Origin: Allobosea sp. Tri-44
GTDB taxonomy: Bacteria > Pseudomonadota > Alphaproteobacteria > Rhizobiales > Beijerinckiaceae
NCBI RefSeq assembly: GCF_004123845.1
Contig: NZ_NBDP01000053.1
Span: forward strand, 62,001-126,000
Length of the DNA: 64,000 nt
Reading direction: 5' to 3'
The stretch's first letter is position 1; each line of letters starts with the position of its first letter. The position numbers and the translations under genes are program-made. Positions 31,041 to 40,553 of this stretch are shown in pieces. Under the pieces are notes generated by a model that worked only from the letters and a program-made list of their open reading frames with translations, was not told the DNA's origin and did no database searches.

Positions 31041-32846
31041 TCAGTTCTGGACGAAAGTGGTCGGCAGCGGCTTTACCGCGGGGCCCGTGAAGCCACTCGT
31101 GCCGACATCGCTCGGCTCGCTGGCGGAGAAGCCGAGAGCGGCGGCCGGGCTCGCGCCGACGACCCAGCCCTTGGCCTGGGCTTCCGAGCCGGCCTTCGCC
31201 TTGGCGGTCGCGACAGTTGTCCGGCGTGCGGGCGCGTCCGGTGCTGACGCGGCGGCGAAGAGCGAGTCGAGGCCGGCGCGATCGGCGTTGTATTCGGCGG
31301 CGATCGGCGTGGTGCGCGGCCGCGCGGCGATCTGAGTCGTGCCGGCAGGCTCCGGCGCGGCACCCGGCGGGCGCGGCCGCATCGGCGGCAGCGGATGATT
31401 GACCGCGACCAGCTTGGCGCCGTCGGGAACGGCGACGGCGTCCTCGGTTTCGTCGTTGAGCCGCAGGCCCTCGGTCGACAGGCTCGCCAGCGCGACCGGG
31501 CGTGACGGCGGCAACGGCGCCGAGACGGGCCGGCCGGTCAGGATAGTTTCGAGCGCCGGGGCTGCCGGCAGGTCGGTCGGCCGCCGCGGCGGCAGCGAGG
31601 CGAGGATGAGCTTCTGCTCGGCCGCGGGCAGCGGCAGGGCCGAAGCTTCCGCTGCCAGGGCGGCGAGTTGAGGCGAGCCGGCCGGCGGGTTCGGCGCGGG
31701 CGGTGTCAGATCGTTCGGACGTGCGACGGGCAGGGCGGTCGCGATCGGGCTCGGCTTCGGCGGCTCGGGCGGCGCGGCTTGGGCGGGAGCGAGCGCTGCG
31801 ACCTGCGTCTCCTCCGGCGGCTGCGTCGTGGTCGTGGTCGCGCGGTTCGAGCGCTCGCGGAGAACGGCGCGCCCAGCTGGCTCGGGCTGGGCCGGCTGCC
31901 CACCAAAGATGGAGAAGCGGCCGCCATCGCCGCTATTGCTGTCCCCAGCATAGGCCATGACGGTCGGCTGCGGCGTCGGAGCGCGACGCGCTGCGGCGCG
32001 GCCGCGGGCCGGGCGTGCGTCGGCCTCCTCGTCGTCGCCGCCGAACAGCGCGGCCCAGAAGCCCTTGCCGCCACCGCTGGAGGCCATGATCGCGCCTTCA
32101 TCATAATCCCCGGCGCCATAGCCCATCACCGAGCCACCACCGGAGAGGATTTCGGCTTTCGCGGTCTCGTAGCCGCCGAGCGGCTTGCCGTCGGCCGGCA
32201 AATGCACGGTCCTCTCATCGGGGAAGAGACGCACGAGCTGGTCTCGGGTCATGCGCGGCCAGGAGCGGACGGAGCCGGCGTCGAGATGGACGAAGGGTGT
32301 ATGGGCACCGGGATAGAAGCCGACGCCGCCACGCTGCATCCGCATCGCCGTCTCGCGCATGCGAGCCGTCGGGGTGTCGGGCAGGTAGAAATCCATCGCC
32401 TTGCCGAGCATGTGCTGGCTGTGCTTGGCGACGCCGCGCGAGCGCCGGCGCAGCATCGAGTTGGTGCCGGGCGAGCGATAGGCGGAGACGACATGGAAGG
32501 GCTGGTCTGAGCCGACCTTGCGATGGACCTCCCAGGCGATGTCGAACAGGCGCGGATCCATCCGGATCGGCTCGTCTGTGCGCCAGTCGCGCAGCGCCCA
32601 GTTGAGCTTTTCCAGCCCCGAGGAATCGTAGCGCCCGTCACGCTTGAAAGTGACGGTCGTCTCCTCCTTGGTGTGCATGTGCTTAATGGTGATGGTGCGG
32701 GTGTCGCCGTTGGCGACGGCGTTCTGCGTGCTGCGGGCCCCGAGGACGAGGAGGCTCGTGCTGGCGATCAGGAGCAAGCCGACGCGTGTGCTGTGCCGCA
32801 AAGAATGCGGGAGCCGTGCTGCGATCTCGGCTTTCGACCTGCTCAC
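31041..32846 (-). CDS. DUF882/peptidase M15-like cell-wall protein with long Pro/Ala-rich tail
   Basis: A 601-aa envelope protein. The N-terminal signal/anchor is VGLLLIASTSLLVLGA. The DUF882 (YcbK-like, peptidase M15A) domain spans about residues 55-215. It has DIAWEVHRKVGSDQPFHVVS, AYRSPGTNSMLRRRSRGVAK and HSQHMLGKAMDFYLP (metal ligands His and Asp), plus VHLDAG (His). The remaining about 380 residues are low-complexity, with four degenerate LPxxRP motifs. The family is expected to cut or bind peptidoglycan peptides. It starts at GTG 32846. The L,D-transpeptidase gene lies upstream on the same strand. Confidence 0.85.
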   Translation of the reverse strand: MSRSKAEIAARLPHSLRHSTRVGLLLIASTSLLVLGARSTQNAVANGDTRTITIKHMHTKEETTVTFKRDGRYDSSGLEKLNWALRDWRTDEPIRMDPRLFDIAWEVHRKVGSDQPFHVVSAYRSPGTNSMLRRRSRGVAKHSQHMLGKAMDFYLPDTPTARMRETAMRMQRGGVGFYPGAHTPFVHLDAGSVRSWPRMTRDQLVRLFPDERTVHLPADGKPLGGYETAKAEILSGGGSVMGYGAGDYDEGAIMASSGGGKGFWAALFGGDDEEADARPARGRAAARRAPTPQPTVMAYAGDSNSGDGGRFSIFGGQPAQPEPAGRAVLRERSNRATTTTTQPPEETQVAALAPAQAAPPEPPKPSPIATALPVARPNDLTPPAPNPPAGSPQLAALAAEASALPLPAAEQKLILASLPPRRPTDLPAAPALETILTGRPVSAPLPPSRPVALASLSTEGLRLNDETEDAVAVPDGAKLVAVNHPLPPMRPRPPGAAPEPAGTTQIAARPRTTPIAAEYNADRAGLDSLFAAASAPDAPARRTTVATAKAKAGSEAQAKGWVVGASPAAALGFSASEPSDVGTSGFTGPAVKPLPTTFVQN

Positions 32847-33034
32847 TCTGTCAGACTCGTCTCGAAGCGCCGGGGAAAGCCGGAGCGGTAAACGTGAAGG
32901 AACAGTTGCCGAGAAGGCTTAACGGGAGGTTACCAGCGAGGCAACTCCCCGCCGGATTCCGGCAAGCAAGATTGCTCGCTACCGGCAGATCGTGGCGAAA
33001 CCGTGCCGAATGGGACTTTTCCCAGCCGGGTTGG

Positions 33035-34915
33035 TCAGGAACGTTGCTCGAGCGCGTTCCGCACCAGCCTGTGGAAACCGTAGATATCGTCGAAGGTGGA
33101 GACCGTGCCGGCCTCGTTGACGACGAACGTTTCGTAGACGAGGTGGATCGCCAAAGGCTGCGGCAGCTTGATGGTACGTTCGCCGGAGCCGATCAACCGC
33201 TTCAGCCGCTCGCTCGTCCATTCGGGCCCGAGCACCTGGTCGGCGAGGGCGAAGGGGTTCTCGACGCGCACGCAGCCATGGCTGAAGGCGCGCTTGCCGG
33301 CGCCGAACAGGCTGCGATTGGGCGTGTCGTGCAGATAGACGGCATGGTCGTTCGGGAACATGAACTTGATCCAGCCGAGCGCATTGCGCTCGCCCGGCGG
33401 CTGGCGCACCGAGATGTTGCCGTTCTTGCCGCGCGTCACGACATAGCCCCGCCTGGCACCATAGTTCGGATCGGCGGCGAGCCCGGGCAGGAATTCCTTC
33501 TTCAGGATCGAAGGCGGCACGAACCAGGACGGATTGACGACGACGTGATCCATCTTGTGCGAGAAGACCGGCGTCGCCGATTCCGGCTTGCCGACGATGA
33601 CCCGCGCCTCATGCGCGATCTTGTCGCCGTGCATCACGCGCATCCGGTATTCGGGGATGTTCACGATGATGTGGTTCTCGCCGAGATCGGTCGGCAGCCA
33701 GCGCCAGCGCTCCATCTGGGCGATGATGTCGCTCTCCAGGCGCGTCGAGCGCGGCATGGCGAGGGCGGCGACGGTCTGGTCGCTGAGCACGCCGTCGGCG
33801 CGCAGGCCCGCCTGCTTCTGGAAATCGGCCAGTGCCAGTGCGATCGAGCGGTCATAGACCGGCTCTTCGCTGCTGCCGAGGCCGAGCCGGGCACGGACCA
33901 GCGGCACGCGGGCATCGCGCATGCCGACCTTGAGGGCGGGGCCGGCCGGGATGCGGGCGACAGGCGTCTCGGGCTTGTCGGCACGCAGCTCGCCGAGCTT
34001 TGCCTTCAGATGCTGATAGCCGGGATGCTGGGGATTGTAGGCGGCAAGCACGGTGCCGGCATCGGCAGCGCCGGTGAGCTCGGATAGCACCTCTGTCGCC
34101 GACGGCAGCTCGAGCTTCGGCGTGATCAGCTTCGAGAGGCGGCGCGGATCGATGCGTCCACCGCGGGCATCGCGGGCATAGAGCACGGCGAGCGCCGACA
34201 GCCGGATATCGGCCGCGGCGAGGCTGTCCTTGTCGTTCGCCTCGAAGACCGGCAGCAGGTAGTCGCCGGTGCGCAAGCCATCCTCGCCGGCATGGCCCAA
34301 CCGGACGGCGATCTGCTTGCCGGCGGCGCTGAGATCCTTGCCGTCGATCCAGAACGGTCGGTTCTCGTTGGCTGCATAGGCGGCGACGATATCGGCGCGC
34401 TCACGAGTGGACAGGCGCGGCAGCGCGGCCGCGATCTCGGCCTGGGCTGCGATCCGGCCGGAGAGTTCGAGCCCGGCCGGCAGCGTGAGCGCGACTTCTG
34501 GCAAAGGCGCCAGATCGATCTGCGGTGCGGCCGGCTTGGCCAGCTGCGGTTGCACCGGCTCGATCGGCTTGGTCAGCGCCGGGTCGACCGGCGGCATCTC
34601 CGGCTCGGGCAGGTCGAGATCGATCAGGCTGCGATCGGGTTGGGTCGAGAGCGCGCCGGTGACCATCTCCTTGGTCTCGGCGGCATCGGCCGATTGAAGG
34701 TCGGTGGACGGGCGCAGATCGAGCGTGACCTCAACCGGCGCGGGAATATCGAGCCTCTGTGGCTCGGCATCGCGCTTGACGATGACCAGGGCAGGCTGTT
34801 CGGGCAGCGGGATGCCGAGCTCGCCGGTGGTCTCCTGGGCAGTCGCCGGAGCGAGCAGGAGCGCGAGGCCAAGAGTGGTGGCTGAGACAGTTTCCACCAG
34901 ACGGCGAAGGCGCAT
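33035..34915 (-). CDS. L,D-transpeptidase, YcbB/LdtD type
   Basis: Peptidoglycan 3-3 cross-linking enzyme, 626 aa. Signal peptide SATTLGLALLLAPATAQ, then a Pro-rich linker. Next is a scaffold domain with a peptidoglycan-binding motif (about residues 320-370, VGMRDARVPLVRARLGLG). The YkuD catalytic domain has the Cys in FSHGCVRVENPFALADQVLG near residue 548 and a conserved MFPNDHAVYLHDTP. The order matches YcbB. It lies next to another peptidoglycan-related gene on the same strand. Confidence 0.92.
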   Translation of the reverse strand: MRLRRLVETVSATTLGLALLLAPATAQETTGELGIPLPEQPALVIVKRDAEPQRLDIPAPVEVTLDLRPSTDLQSADAAETKEMVTGALSTQPDRSLIDLDLPEPEMPPVDPALTKPIEPVQPQLAKPAAPQIDLAPLPEVALTLPAGLELSGRIAAQAEIAAALPRLSTRERADIVAAYAANENRPFWIDGKDLSAAGKQIAVRLGHAGEDGLRTGDYLLPVFEANDKDSLAAADIRLSALAVLYARDARGGRIDPRRLSKLITPKLELPSATEVLSELTGAADAGTVLAAYNPQHPGYQHLKAKLGELRADKPETPVARIPAGPALKVGMRDARVPLVRARLGLGSSEEPVYDRSIALALADFQKQAGLRADGVLSDQTVAALAMPRSTRLESDIIAQMERWRWLPTDLGENHIIVNIPEYRMRVMHGDKIAHEARVIVGKPESATPVFSHKMDHVVVNPSWFVPPSILKKEFLPGLAADPNYGARRGYVVTRGKNGNISVRQPPGERNALGWIKFMFPNDHAVYLHDTPNRSLFGAGKRAFSHGCVRVENPFALADQVLGPEWTSERLKRLIGSGERTIKLPQPLAIHLVYETFVVNEAGTVSTFDDIYGFHRLVRNALEQRS

Positions 34916-35065
34916 CGATTAACTTCCCCGGTCCCGACCGATCCACGCCGATAACTGCGTGACTCGGCCTGCTTCGACAAGATGCCGCCCTGCAACAGCG
35001 GCCCATATTCGCCCTCTGCTACCCGTCCCCTGTGGGTCGCAGAACGCGTTTCGATTTTGACGGGC

Positions 35066-36556
35066 TTAAGCCGCGTCGGCGCCGTCGGCGGCGTCCTCGC
35101 CTTCGATCAGCCCGTAATCCTTGAGCTTCCGGTAGAGCGTCGAGCGGCCGATGCCGAGCTTGCGCGATATCTCGGACATGTGGCCGCGGTAATGGGCGAG
35201 AGCGAACCGGATGATCTCGCGTTCCAGCTCATCGAGCGTGCGCATATCGGAACCGGCGACGAGATCGAGCGCGTTCGGATCGCGGACCGGCACCTGGATG
35301 ATGCGCGGCGGCGCTTCACCGCGTGGTTCGCTGGCGATGGAGGCCGGCGCCGGTGGGATGCGGACGTCGAACCCGTCCATCTGCGCGGCGATCTGTGGGA
35401 ATTCGGCAACGGTGAGCTCGTCGCCATCGGAGAGCACGACGGCGCGGAACATCGCGTTCTCGAGCTGGCGGACATTGCCCGGCCAGTCATAGTCGGCGAG
35501 CAGGCCGAGCGCCTCGGCGCTGATGCCGCGCAGCTTGCGGCCTTCTTCCGCGGCGAAGCGGGCAAGAAAGCCGCGGGCGAGATCGGCCACGTCCTCGCGG
35601 CGCCGGCGCAAGGGCGGCAGGGTGATCGGGAAGACGTTGAGCCGGTAATAGAGGTCCTCGCGGAACTCGCCGCGCTTGACCTGCTCCAGCAGGCTCTTGT
35701 TCGTCGCCGAGATGATGCGGATGTCGACGCGCACGGACTTCTTGCCGCCGACCGGGTCGACCTCGCTCTCCTGGATGGCGCGCAACAGCTTGACCTGTGC
35801 ATCGAGCGGCAATTCGCCGACCTCGTCGAGGAAGAGCGTGCCGCCATTGGCCTCGACGAATTTGCCGATATGGCGCTCGGTCGCGCCGGTGAAGGAGCCC
35901 TTCTCGTGGCCGAACAGGATGGATTCGACGAGATTGTGCGGGATCGCGCCGCAATTGACAGTGACGAAGGGCTTGCCCTTGCGGTCGCTGGTGCCCTGAA
36001 TGGCGCGAGCCAGCACCTCCTTGCCGACGCCGGATTCGCCTTCGATCAGGATCGGGATGTTTGAGCGGGCGGCGCGTTCCGCCAACTGGATGACGCGGCC
36101 CATATCCTGGCTCTTGCTGGCGAGATCGCGAAAGCCGAGCTGGCCGGAGGCGCGCCGCTTCATGTAGCGAATCTCGTGCTCGAGAGCCCCGAGCTTGAGC
36201 GCGTTCTTGAGCGAGATCTGCAGGCGCTCGGCGCCGGCCGGCTTGACCACGAAATCGACGGCGCCGGCGCGCATCGCCGTGACCACGGTCTCGATCGAGC
36301 CGTTCGCGGTCTGAACGATCACGGGTACCTCGGTGCCGCGCTCGCGCAGCGCCGCGAGCACACCCATGCCGTCGAGGCCGGGCATGACGAGGTCGAGGAT
36401 CAGGCAGTCGATGCGACGTGATTCGTCGACGAGAACGGCCAGGGCCTGCTCGCCGCCTTCCGCAAGCGCGACCTCGTAACCGAAGCGCTTCAGCATCGCA
36501 TCGAGCAGCCGGCGCTGCACGGGATCGTCGTCGACGACGAGGATGGTGGCGGACAT
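35066..36556 (-). CDS. Sigma-54-dependent response regulator (NtrC-type, REC-AAA-Fis)
   Basis: A 496-aa activator. The receiver domain is at 1-120 with phospho-acceptor Asp55 in CLILDLVMPG. The AAA+ domain is about 145-380, with GESGVGKE Walker A and HEKGSFTGATERH, where the sigma-54 loop reads GSFTGA instead of GAFTGA. VEANGGTLFLDEVGELP is also present. A C-terminal Fis-type helix-turn-helix is seen (MSEISRKLGIGRSTLYRKLK). No cognate histidine kinase lies in the window. An inverted repeat TTAAGC-gcc-GCTTAA sits upstream at 36627-36641. Confidence 0.92.
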   Translation of the reverse strand: MSATILVVDDDPVQRRLLDAMLKRFGYEVALAEGGEQALAVLVDESRRIDCLILDLVMPGLDGMGVLAALRERGTEVPVIVQTANGSIETVVTAMRAGAVDFVVKPAGAERLQISLKNALKLGALEHEIRYMKRRASGQLGFRDLASKSQDMGRVIQLAERAARSNIPILIEGESGVGKEVLARAIQGTSDRKGKPFVTVNCGAIPHNLVESILFGHEKGSFTGATERHIGKFVEANGGTLFLDEVGELPLDAQVKLLRAIQESEVDPVGGKKSVRVDIRIISATNKSLLEQVKRGEFREDLYYRLNVFPITLPPLRRRREDVADLARGFLARFAAEEGRKLRGISAEALGLLADYDWPGNVRQLENAMFRAVVLSDGDELTVAEFPQIAAQMDGFDVRIPPAPASIASEPRGEAPPRIIQVPVRDPNALDLVAGSDMRTLDELEREIIRFALAHYRGHMSEISRKLGIGRSTLYRKLKDYGLIEGEDAADGADAA

Positions 36557-36759
36557 GAATCCTCGATAGGCCAGGCAATCAGCCGGAAGCGGCTGTTCCG
36601 TTTCGGGTCACTGTCAGGGAGAAGGGTTAAGCGCCGCTTAAGCCGGCGAAGCTCGTAGGAAATCGGGCGCCTGTGACAGCGTCGCCGTTGATCGCGGGCG
36701 GCAGCCCGCGCATATGAGGGGGCCACAATCCTTCCCGACAGGCCGAGGCTGACGACGAC

Positions 36760-38601
36760 ATGACCCGCCCCTTCGACCGTCCCGCACCTGCCCGCGCCGC
36801 CCATGCCGGAGGCGCGGCCGAGGCGCTCGGCGCCCTGCCGGAATGGGACCTGACGCATCTTTATCCGGCGATGGATTCGCCGGCCTTCGCTGCCGATGTC
36901 GAGCGTGCAGCGGTGGAGGCGCGGCGTTTCGCCGAGCTCTACCGCGGCAAGCTTGCGGCACTCGCCGCGCGTGACGATGCCAGCTCGGCGCTCACCGAAG
37001 CGGTCAAGGCCTATGAGCGGTTGGAGGACCTGGTCGGCAAGATCATGTCCTATGCCGGCCTGGTCTATTCTGGCGACACCACCGACCCGCAGCGCGCCAA
37101 ATTCTATGGCGACACGCAGGACAAGGTCACCGCGATCTCGACCGAGCTCTTGTTCTTCGGGCTTGAGCTCAACCGGATCGACGAGGCGCTGCTGACCAAG
37201 GTGGCTGCGCAGGCTCCCCTCAGCCACTGGAAGCCCTGGCTGGAAGACCTCGCCAAGGACAAGCCGCACCAGCTCGAGGACCGGATTGAGGAGCTCTTCC
37301 ACGAGAAGTCGGTCACCGGCCACGGCGCCTGGAACCGGCTTTTCGATGAGACCATCGCCTCGCTGCGCTTCAAGGTCGGCGACGACGATCTCACCCTCGA
37401 ACTGACGCTGAACCGGCTGCAGGACGCCGACGGTGCCGTGCGCAAGCAGGCGGCGGAGGTACTGGGCACGGTCTTCCGCCAGCACCTGCGTACCTTCGGC
37501 CTGATCACCAACACGCTCGCCAAGGACAAGGAAATCTCGGACCGCTGGCGCAAGTTCGAGGACGTCGCCGATTCACGCCATCTGGCGAACCGGGTCGAGC
37601 GCGAGGTGGTCGATGCGCTGGTCGCCGCTGTGCGCGAGGCCTATCCAAGGCTGTCGCACCGCTACTACAAGCTGAAGGCGCGCTGGTTCGGCCAGGAGGT
37701 GCTGGACTATTGGGATCGCAACGCGCCGCTGCCCAAGGTCGAGCAGCGCACGATTCCGTGGACCGAGGCGCGCGACACGGTTCTCGACGCCTATGGCGCC
37801 TTCTCGCCGAAGATGGCGGGGATCGCACAGCGCTTCTTCGACGAAAGCTGGATCGATGCGCCGGCCCGACCCGGCAAGGCGCCGGGCGCCTTCGCACATC
37901 CGACGGTGCCATCCGCACATCCCTATGTGCTGCTGAACTACCAGGGCAAGCCGCGCGACGTGATGACGTTGGCGCATGAGCTCGGCCATGGCGTGCACCA
38001 GGTTCTCGCCGGGCCGAACGGGGCGCTGATGGCGCCGACGCCGCTGACGCTTGCCGAGACGGCGAGCGTGTTCGGAGAGATGCTGACCTTCCGAAAGCTG
38101 CTCGATGGAACCACGGATCAAAAGCAGCGCAAGGCGATGCTGGCGGCCAAGGTCGAGGACATGATCAACACGGTCGTGCGCCAGATCGCGTTCTACTCCT
38201 TCGAACGCAAGGTCCACGAGGCGCGCCGGCAGGGCGAGCTGACGGCCGAGAATCTCTGCGATCTCTGGCTCAGCGTGCAGTCGGAGAGCCTGGGCCCCGC
38301 GATCCGGCTCGGGCCGGGCTACGAGACCTTCTGGGCCTATATCCCGCACTTCATCCACTCGCCCTTCTATGTCTACGCCTACGCTTTCGGCGATTGCCTG
38401 GTGAACTCGCTTTACGGCGTCTACCAGAACTCGGCCTCGGGCTTTCAGGAGCGCTATTTCGCGCTGCTCTCGGCCGGCGGCACCAAGCACCATTCCGAGC
38501 TGCTGAAGCCGTTCGGTCTCGATGCGCGCGATCCGGCCTTCTGGCAGATCGGGCTCAAGATGATCGAGGGGTTGATCATCGAGCTCGAAGGAATGGAATG
38601 A
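36760..38601 (+). CDS. pepF: M3-family oligoendopeptidase F
   Basis: Cytoplasmic zinc metallopeptidase, 613 aa, degrading short peptides. The HExxH motif is in LAHELGHGVHQ (His406, Glu407, His410), with the third ligand Glu in TLAETASVFGEM. The N-terminal WDLTHLYPAMDSPAF is the usual PepF start. The long helical N-terminal half and the FERKVHEARRQGELT and YVYAYAFGDCLVNSLY segments are characteristic of the family. The gene is the first of a plus-strand run with the methyltransferase and thioesterase. Confidence 0.92.
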   Translation: MTRPFDRPAPARAAHAGGAAEALGALPEWDLTHLYPAMDSPAFAADVERAAVEARRFAELYRGKLAALAARDDASSALTEAVKAYERLEDLVGKIMSYAGLVYSGDTTDPQRAKFYGDTQDKVTAISTELLFFGLELNRIDEALLTKVAAQAPLSHWKPWLEDLAKDKPHQLEDRIEELFHEKSVTGHGAWNRLFDETIASLRFKVGDDDLTLELTLNRLQDADGAVRKQAAEVLGTVFRQHLRTFGLITNTLAKDKEISDRWRKFEDVADSRHLANRVEREVVDALVAAVREAYPRLSHRYYKLKARWFGQEVLDYWDRNAPLPKVEQRTIPWTEARDTVLDAYGAFSPKMAGIAQRFFDESWIDAPARPGKAPGAFAHPTVPSAHPYVLLNYQGKPRDVMTLAHELGHGVHQVLAGPNGALMAPTPLTLAETASVFGEMLTFRKLLDGTTDQKQRKAMLAAKVEDMINTVVRQIAFYSFERKVHEARRQGELTAENLCDLWLSVQSESLGPAIRLGPGYETFWAYIPHFIHSPFYVYAYAFGDCLVNSLYGVYQNSASGFQERYFALLSAGGTKHHSELLKPFGLDARDPAFWQIGLKMIEGLIIELEGME

Positions 38602-38614
38602 AGCGAGGCGCGCG

Positions 38615-39502
38615 ATGAGCTCCGTCGTCTTCGATCGCGCGCTCTATCGTCGCCGCCTCACGGCAGCGCTTTCTGCCGGTTATCCCGATTTCCTGCTCGC
38701 GCGCTGCGTCGCCGATCTCGACGAGCGGCTCTCCGCCGTGCTGCGCCGCTTCGAGCGGGCGGCTGATCTCGGCACGCCGTTGCCACTGGCGGCGCCGGCG
38801 CTGCGGGCGCGGGCAGGCGAACTGCTGCGCATAGCGGAAGTGCCAGACGCCAGCGCCGGCCTCGTCGGCGATCTGGAGGCACTGCCCTTCACGCCGGAAT
38901 CGCTCGATCTCATCGCCTCCCTGCTGTCGCTGCATGTCGTCAACGACCTGCCCGGTACGCTGGTGCAGATCAGGCGGAGCCTGCGGCCGGACGGCCTGTT
39001 CATCGCCTGCCTGCTCGCTGGCCAGAGCCTGACCGAATTGCGCCAGTCGCTGCTCGCGGCCGAGGTCGAGGTGACTGGCGGCGCGAGCCCGCGCGTTGCC
39101 CCTTTCGCCGACCTGCGCGATCTCGGCAGCCTGCTCCAGCGCGCGGGCTTCGCATTACCGGTGATCGACAGCGAGAACGTGACCGTGCGCTATGGCGACA
39201 TGTTCGGCCTGCTGCGCGATCTGCGCGCCATGGGCTGGGCCAATGCGCTGACCGAGCGCAGCCGCAAGCCGCTGCGGCGCGGCGTGCTGCTGCGGGCGGC
39301 CGAACTCTATGCCGAGCGCTTTTCCGATTCCGACGGTCGCCTGCGTGCGACCTTCGAGATCGTCTGGCTCTCGGGCTGGGCGCCGCATGAGAGCCAGCAG
39401 AAGCCGCTGCGGCCCGGCTCGGCCAAGGCGCGGCTGGCGGATGCGCTCGGCGCGATCGAGATCGGCACGGGCGACAAGGCGGGCGGCGGGGGAGAGCGAT
39501 GA
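38615..39502 (+). CDS. SAM-dependent methyltransferase-fold protein, BioC/NDUFAF5-like
   Basis: A 295-aa class I methyltransferase-like protein, 13 nt after pepF. The N-terminal VFDRALYRRRLTAALSAGYP and DFLLARCVADLDERL are typical of alphaproteobacterial homologues of the complex I assembly factor NDUFAF5. Visible SAM-fold parts include LEALPFTPESLDLIASLLSL and LRPDGLFIACLLAG. The glycine-rich SAM loop is weak, being replaced by RARAGELLRIAE. NDUFAF5 hydroxylates an arginine in a complex I subunit; that role here is inferred. Its stop overlaps the thioesterase start (ATGA). Confidence 0.78.
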   Translation: MSSVVFDRALYRRRLTAALSAGYPDFLLARCVADLDERLSAVLRRFERAADLGTPLPLAAPALRARAGELLRIAEVPDASAGLVGDLEALPFTPESLDLIASLLSLHVVNDLPGTLVQIRRSLRPDGLFIACLLAGQSLTELRQSLLAAEVEVTGGASPRVAPFADLRDLGSLLQRAGFALPVIDSENVTVRYGDMFGLLRDLRAMGWANALTERSRKPLRRGVLLRAAELYAERFSDSDGRLRATFEIVWLSGWAPHESQQKPLRPGSAKARLADALGAIEIGTGDKAGGGGER

Positions 39503-39936
39503 GCGAGAAGCCGGCCAGGCTCGGGCGGGCCGATTTCCGCCTGTTCCGCACGATCCCGACGCGCTGGGCCGACAACGACGTCTTCGGCCACGTCAACAAT
39601 GTGATCTACTACAACTGGTTCGACACGGTGGTGAACGCCTGGCTGATCGAGCAGGGCTTCCTCGACGTCAAGGACAGCGAGATCGTCGGCCTCGTGGTCG
39701 GCACGCGCTGCGACTATTTTGAGAGCGTTGCCTTCCCTGAGATCGTCGAGGGAGCGCTGGCGGTCGAGAAGCTCGGCCGCTCCTCTGTGACCTATCGGAT
39801 CGGCATTTTCCGGCAGGGCGGGGAGCTGACGGCGGCGCAGGGCCTCTTCACCCATGTCTATGTCGAGCGCGGTCCGCAGACGCCGGTGCCGATCCCAGCC
39901 AAACTGCGCGCGGCCATGGCGGAGATCTTCGTCTGA
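39499..39936 (+). CDS. Hotdog-fold acyl-CoA thioesterase (4HBT/YbgC-like)
   Basis: A 145-aa thioesterase. The catalytic Asp lies in the first motif TRWADNDVFGHVNNVIYYNW, close to the YbgC/4-hydroxybenzoyl-CoA thioesterase pattern. It ends with ALFTHVYVE-type strand QGLFTHVYVERG. Substrate unknown. The start overlaps the methyltransferase stop by 4 nt, so the two are coupled. Confidence 0.88.
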   Translation: MSEKPARLGRADFRLFRTIPTRWADNDVFGHVNNVIYYNWFDTVVNAWLIEQGFLDVKDSEIVGLVVGTRCDYFESVAFPEIVEGALAVEKLGRSSVTYRIGIFRQGGELTAAQGLFTHVYVERGPQTPVPIPAKLRAAMAEIFV

Positions 39937-39942
39937 AGGCTG

Positions 39943-40332
39943 TCAGGCCAGCAGCAGGCCGCAGTGCGCGACGAAAGGCTCGAAATCTCGGTCCTGGTGC
40001 AGAAGGCGATGGCGGTTGGCGATGCAGTAGGTCGCGATGATCAAGTCGGGCGTCTTGCGGATGGTAATGCCACGAGCCCGCAGGTCGCGGTAGTGCGCGG
40101 CCCCCTCTCGCGCGAGAGCAGGAGAGAGCATGCGGGCGACCGCAAACCGACGCAGCCTTGTCTCGATGGCGAGAGCTTGCTGATCGCTTCGGGCGCCCCG
40201 CAGGATCTCCAAGAGAACGATGTCGCCGACGAGAACGTTCTGCGTTTCCTCCAGCTCGCGCAGCCTGTCCACCGGTGGTGAGCGGTCGCCGCGAAGCAGC
40301 CCGATCCAGGCGGAGCTGTCGACGACGATCAC
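39943..40332 (-). CDS. vapC: VapC-type PIN-domain toxin
   Basis: A 129-aa PIN-domain ribonuclease toxin. The acidic active site is visible as Asp5 (VIVVDSSAWIGLLRG), Glu42, Asp96 (KTPDLIIATYC) and Asp114 (HQDRDFEPF). The GTG start at 40332 overlaps the antitoxin stop by 4 nt (GTGA), as usual in vapBC operons. VapC toxins cut tRNA or rRNA. All catalytic residues are intact. It is convergent with the thioesterase gene, 6 nt apart. Confidence 0.92.
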   Translation of the reverse strand: MIVVDSSAWIGLLRGDRSPPVDRLRELEETQNVLVGDIVLLEILRGARSDQQALAIETRLRRFAVARMLSPALAREGAAHYRDLRARGITIRKTPDLIIATYCIANRHRLLHQDRDFEPFVAHCGLLLA

Positions 40333-40544
40333 CAGGTTTCGGCCGGCTCGTCGATATCGCGCCGCATGGTGTCGAGATCGCCATCCCATCCCAGTCCGTC
40401 GAGCTCTTTCAGCGCCTGACGTTGGCGATACTGCTGCACTAGCTTGCGCAACGCTTCTTCCACAGTCGCACGCTTGGTCGGCAAGCCCGTCGCTTCCATC
40501 GCCTCGGCGAGCAAGTCGTCATCGAGCTCGATATTGGTGCGCAT
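40329..40544 (-). CDS. vapB: VapB-type antitoxin
   Basis: A 71-aa antitoxin. The N-terminal ribbon-helix-helix MRTNIELDDDLLAEAMEATG then LPTKRATVEEALRKLV binds DNA. The C-terminal tail with WDGDLDTMRRDIDEP would wrap the toxin. Preceded by a clear promoter/operator (40554-40602) and overlapping the toxin start by 4 nt. Confidence 0.92.
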   Translation of the reverse strand: MRTNIELDDDLLAEAMEATGLPTKRATVEEALRKLVQQYRQRQALKELDGLGWDGDLDTMRRDIDEPAETW

Positions 40545-40553
40545 GGCAGCCTC

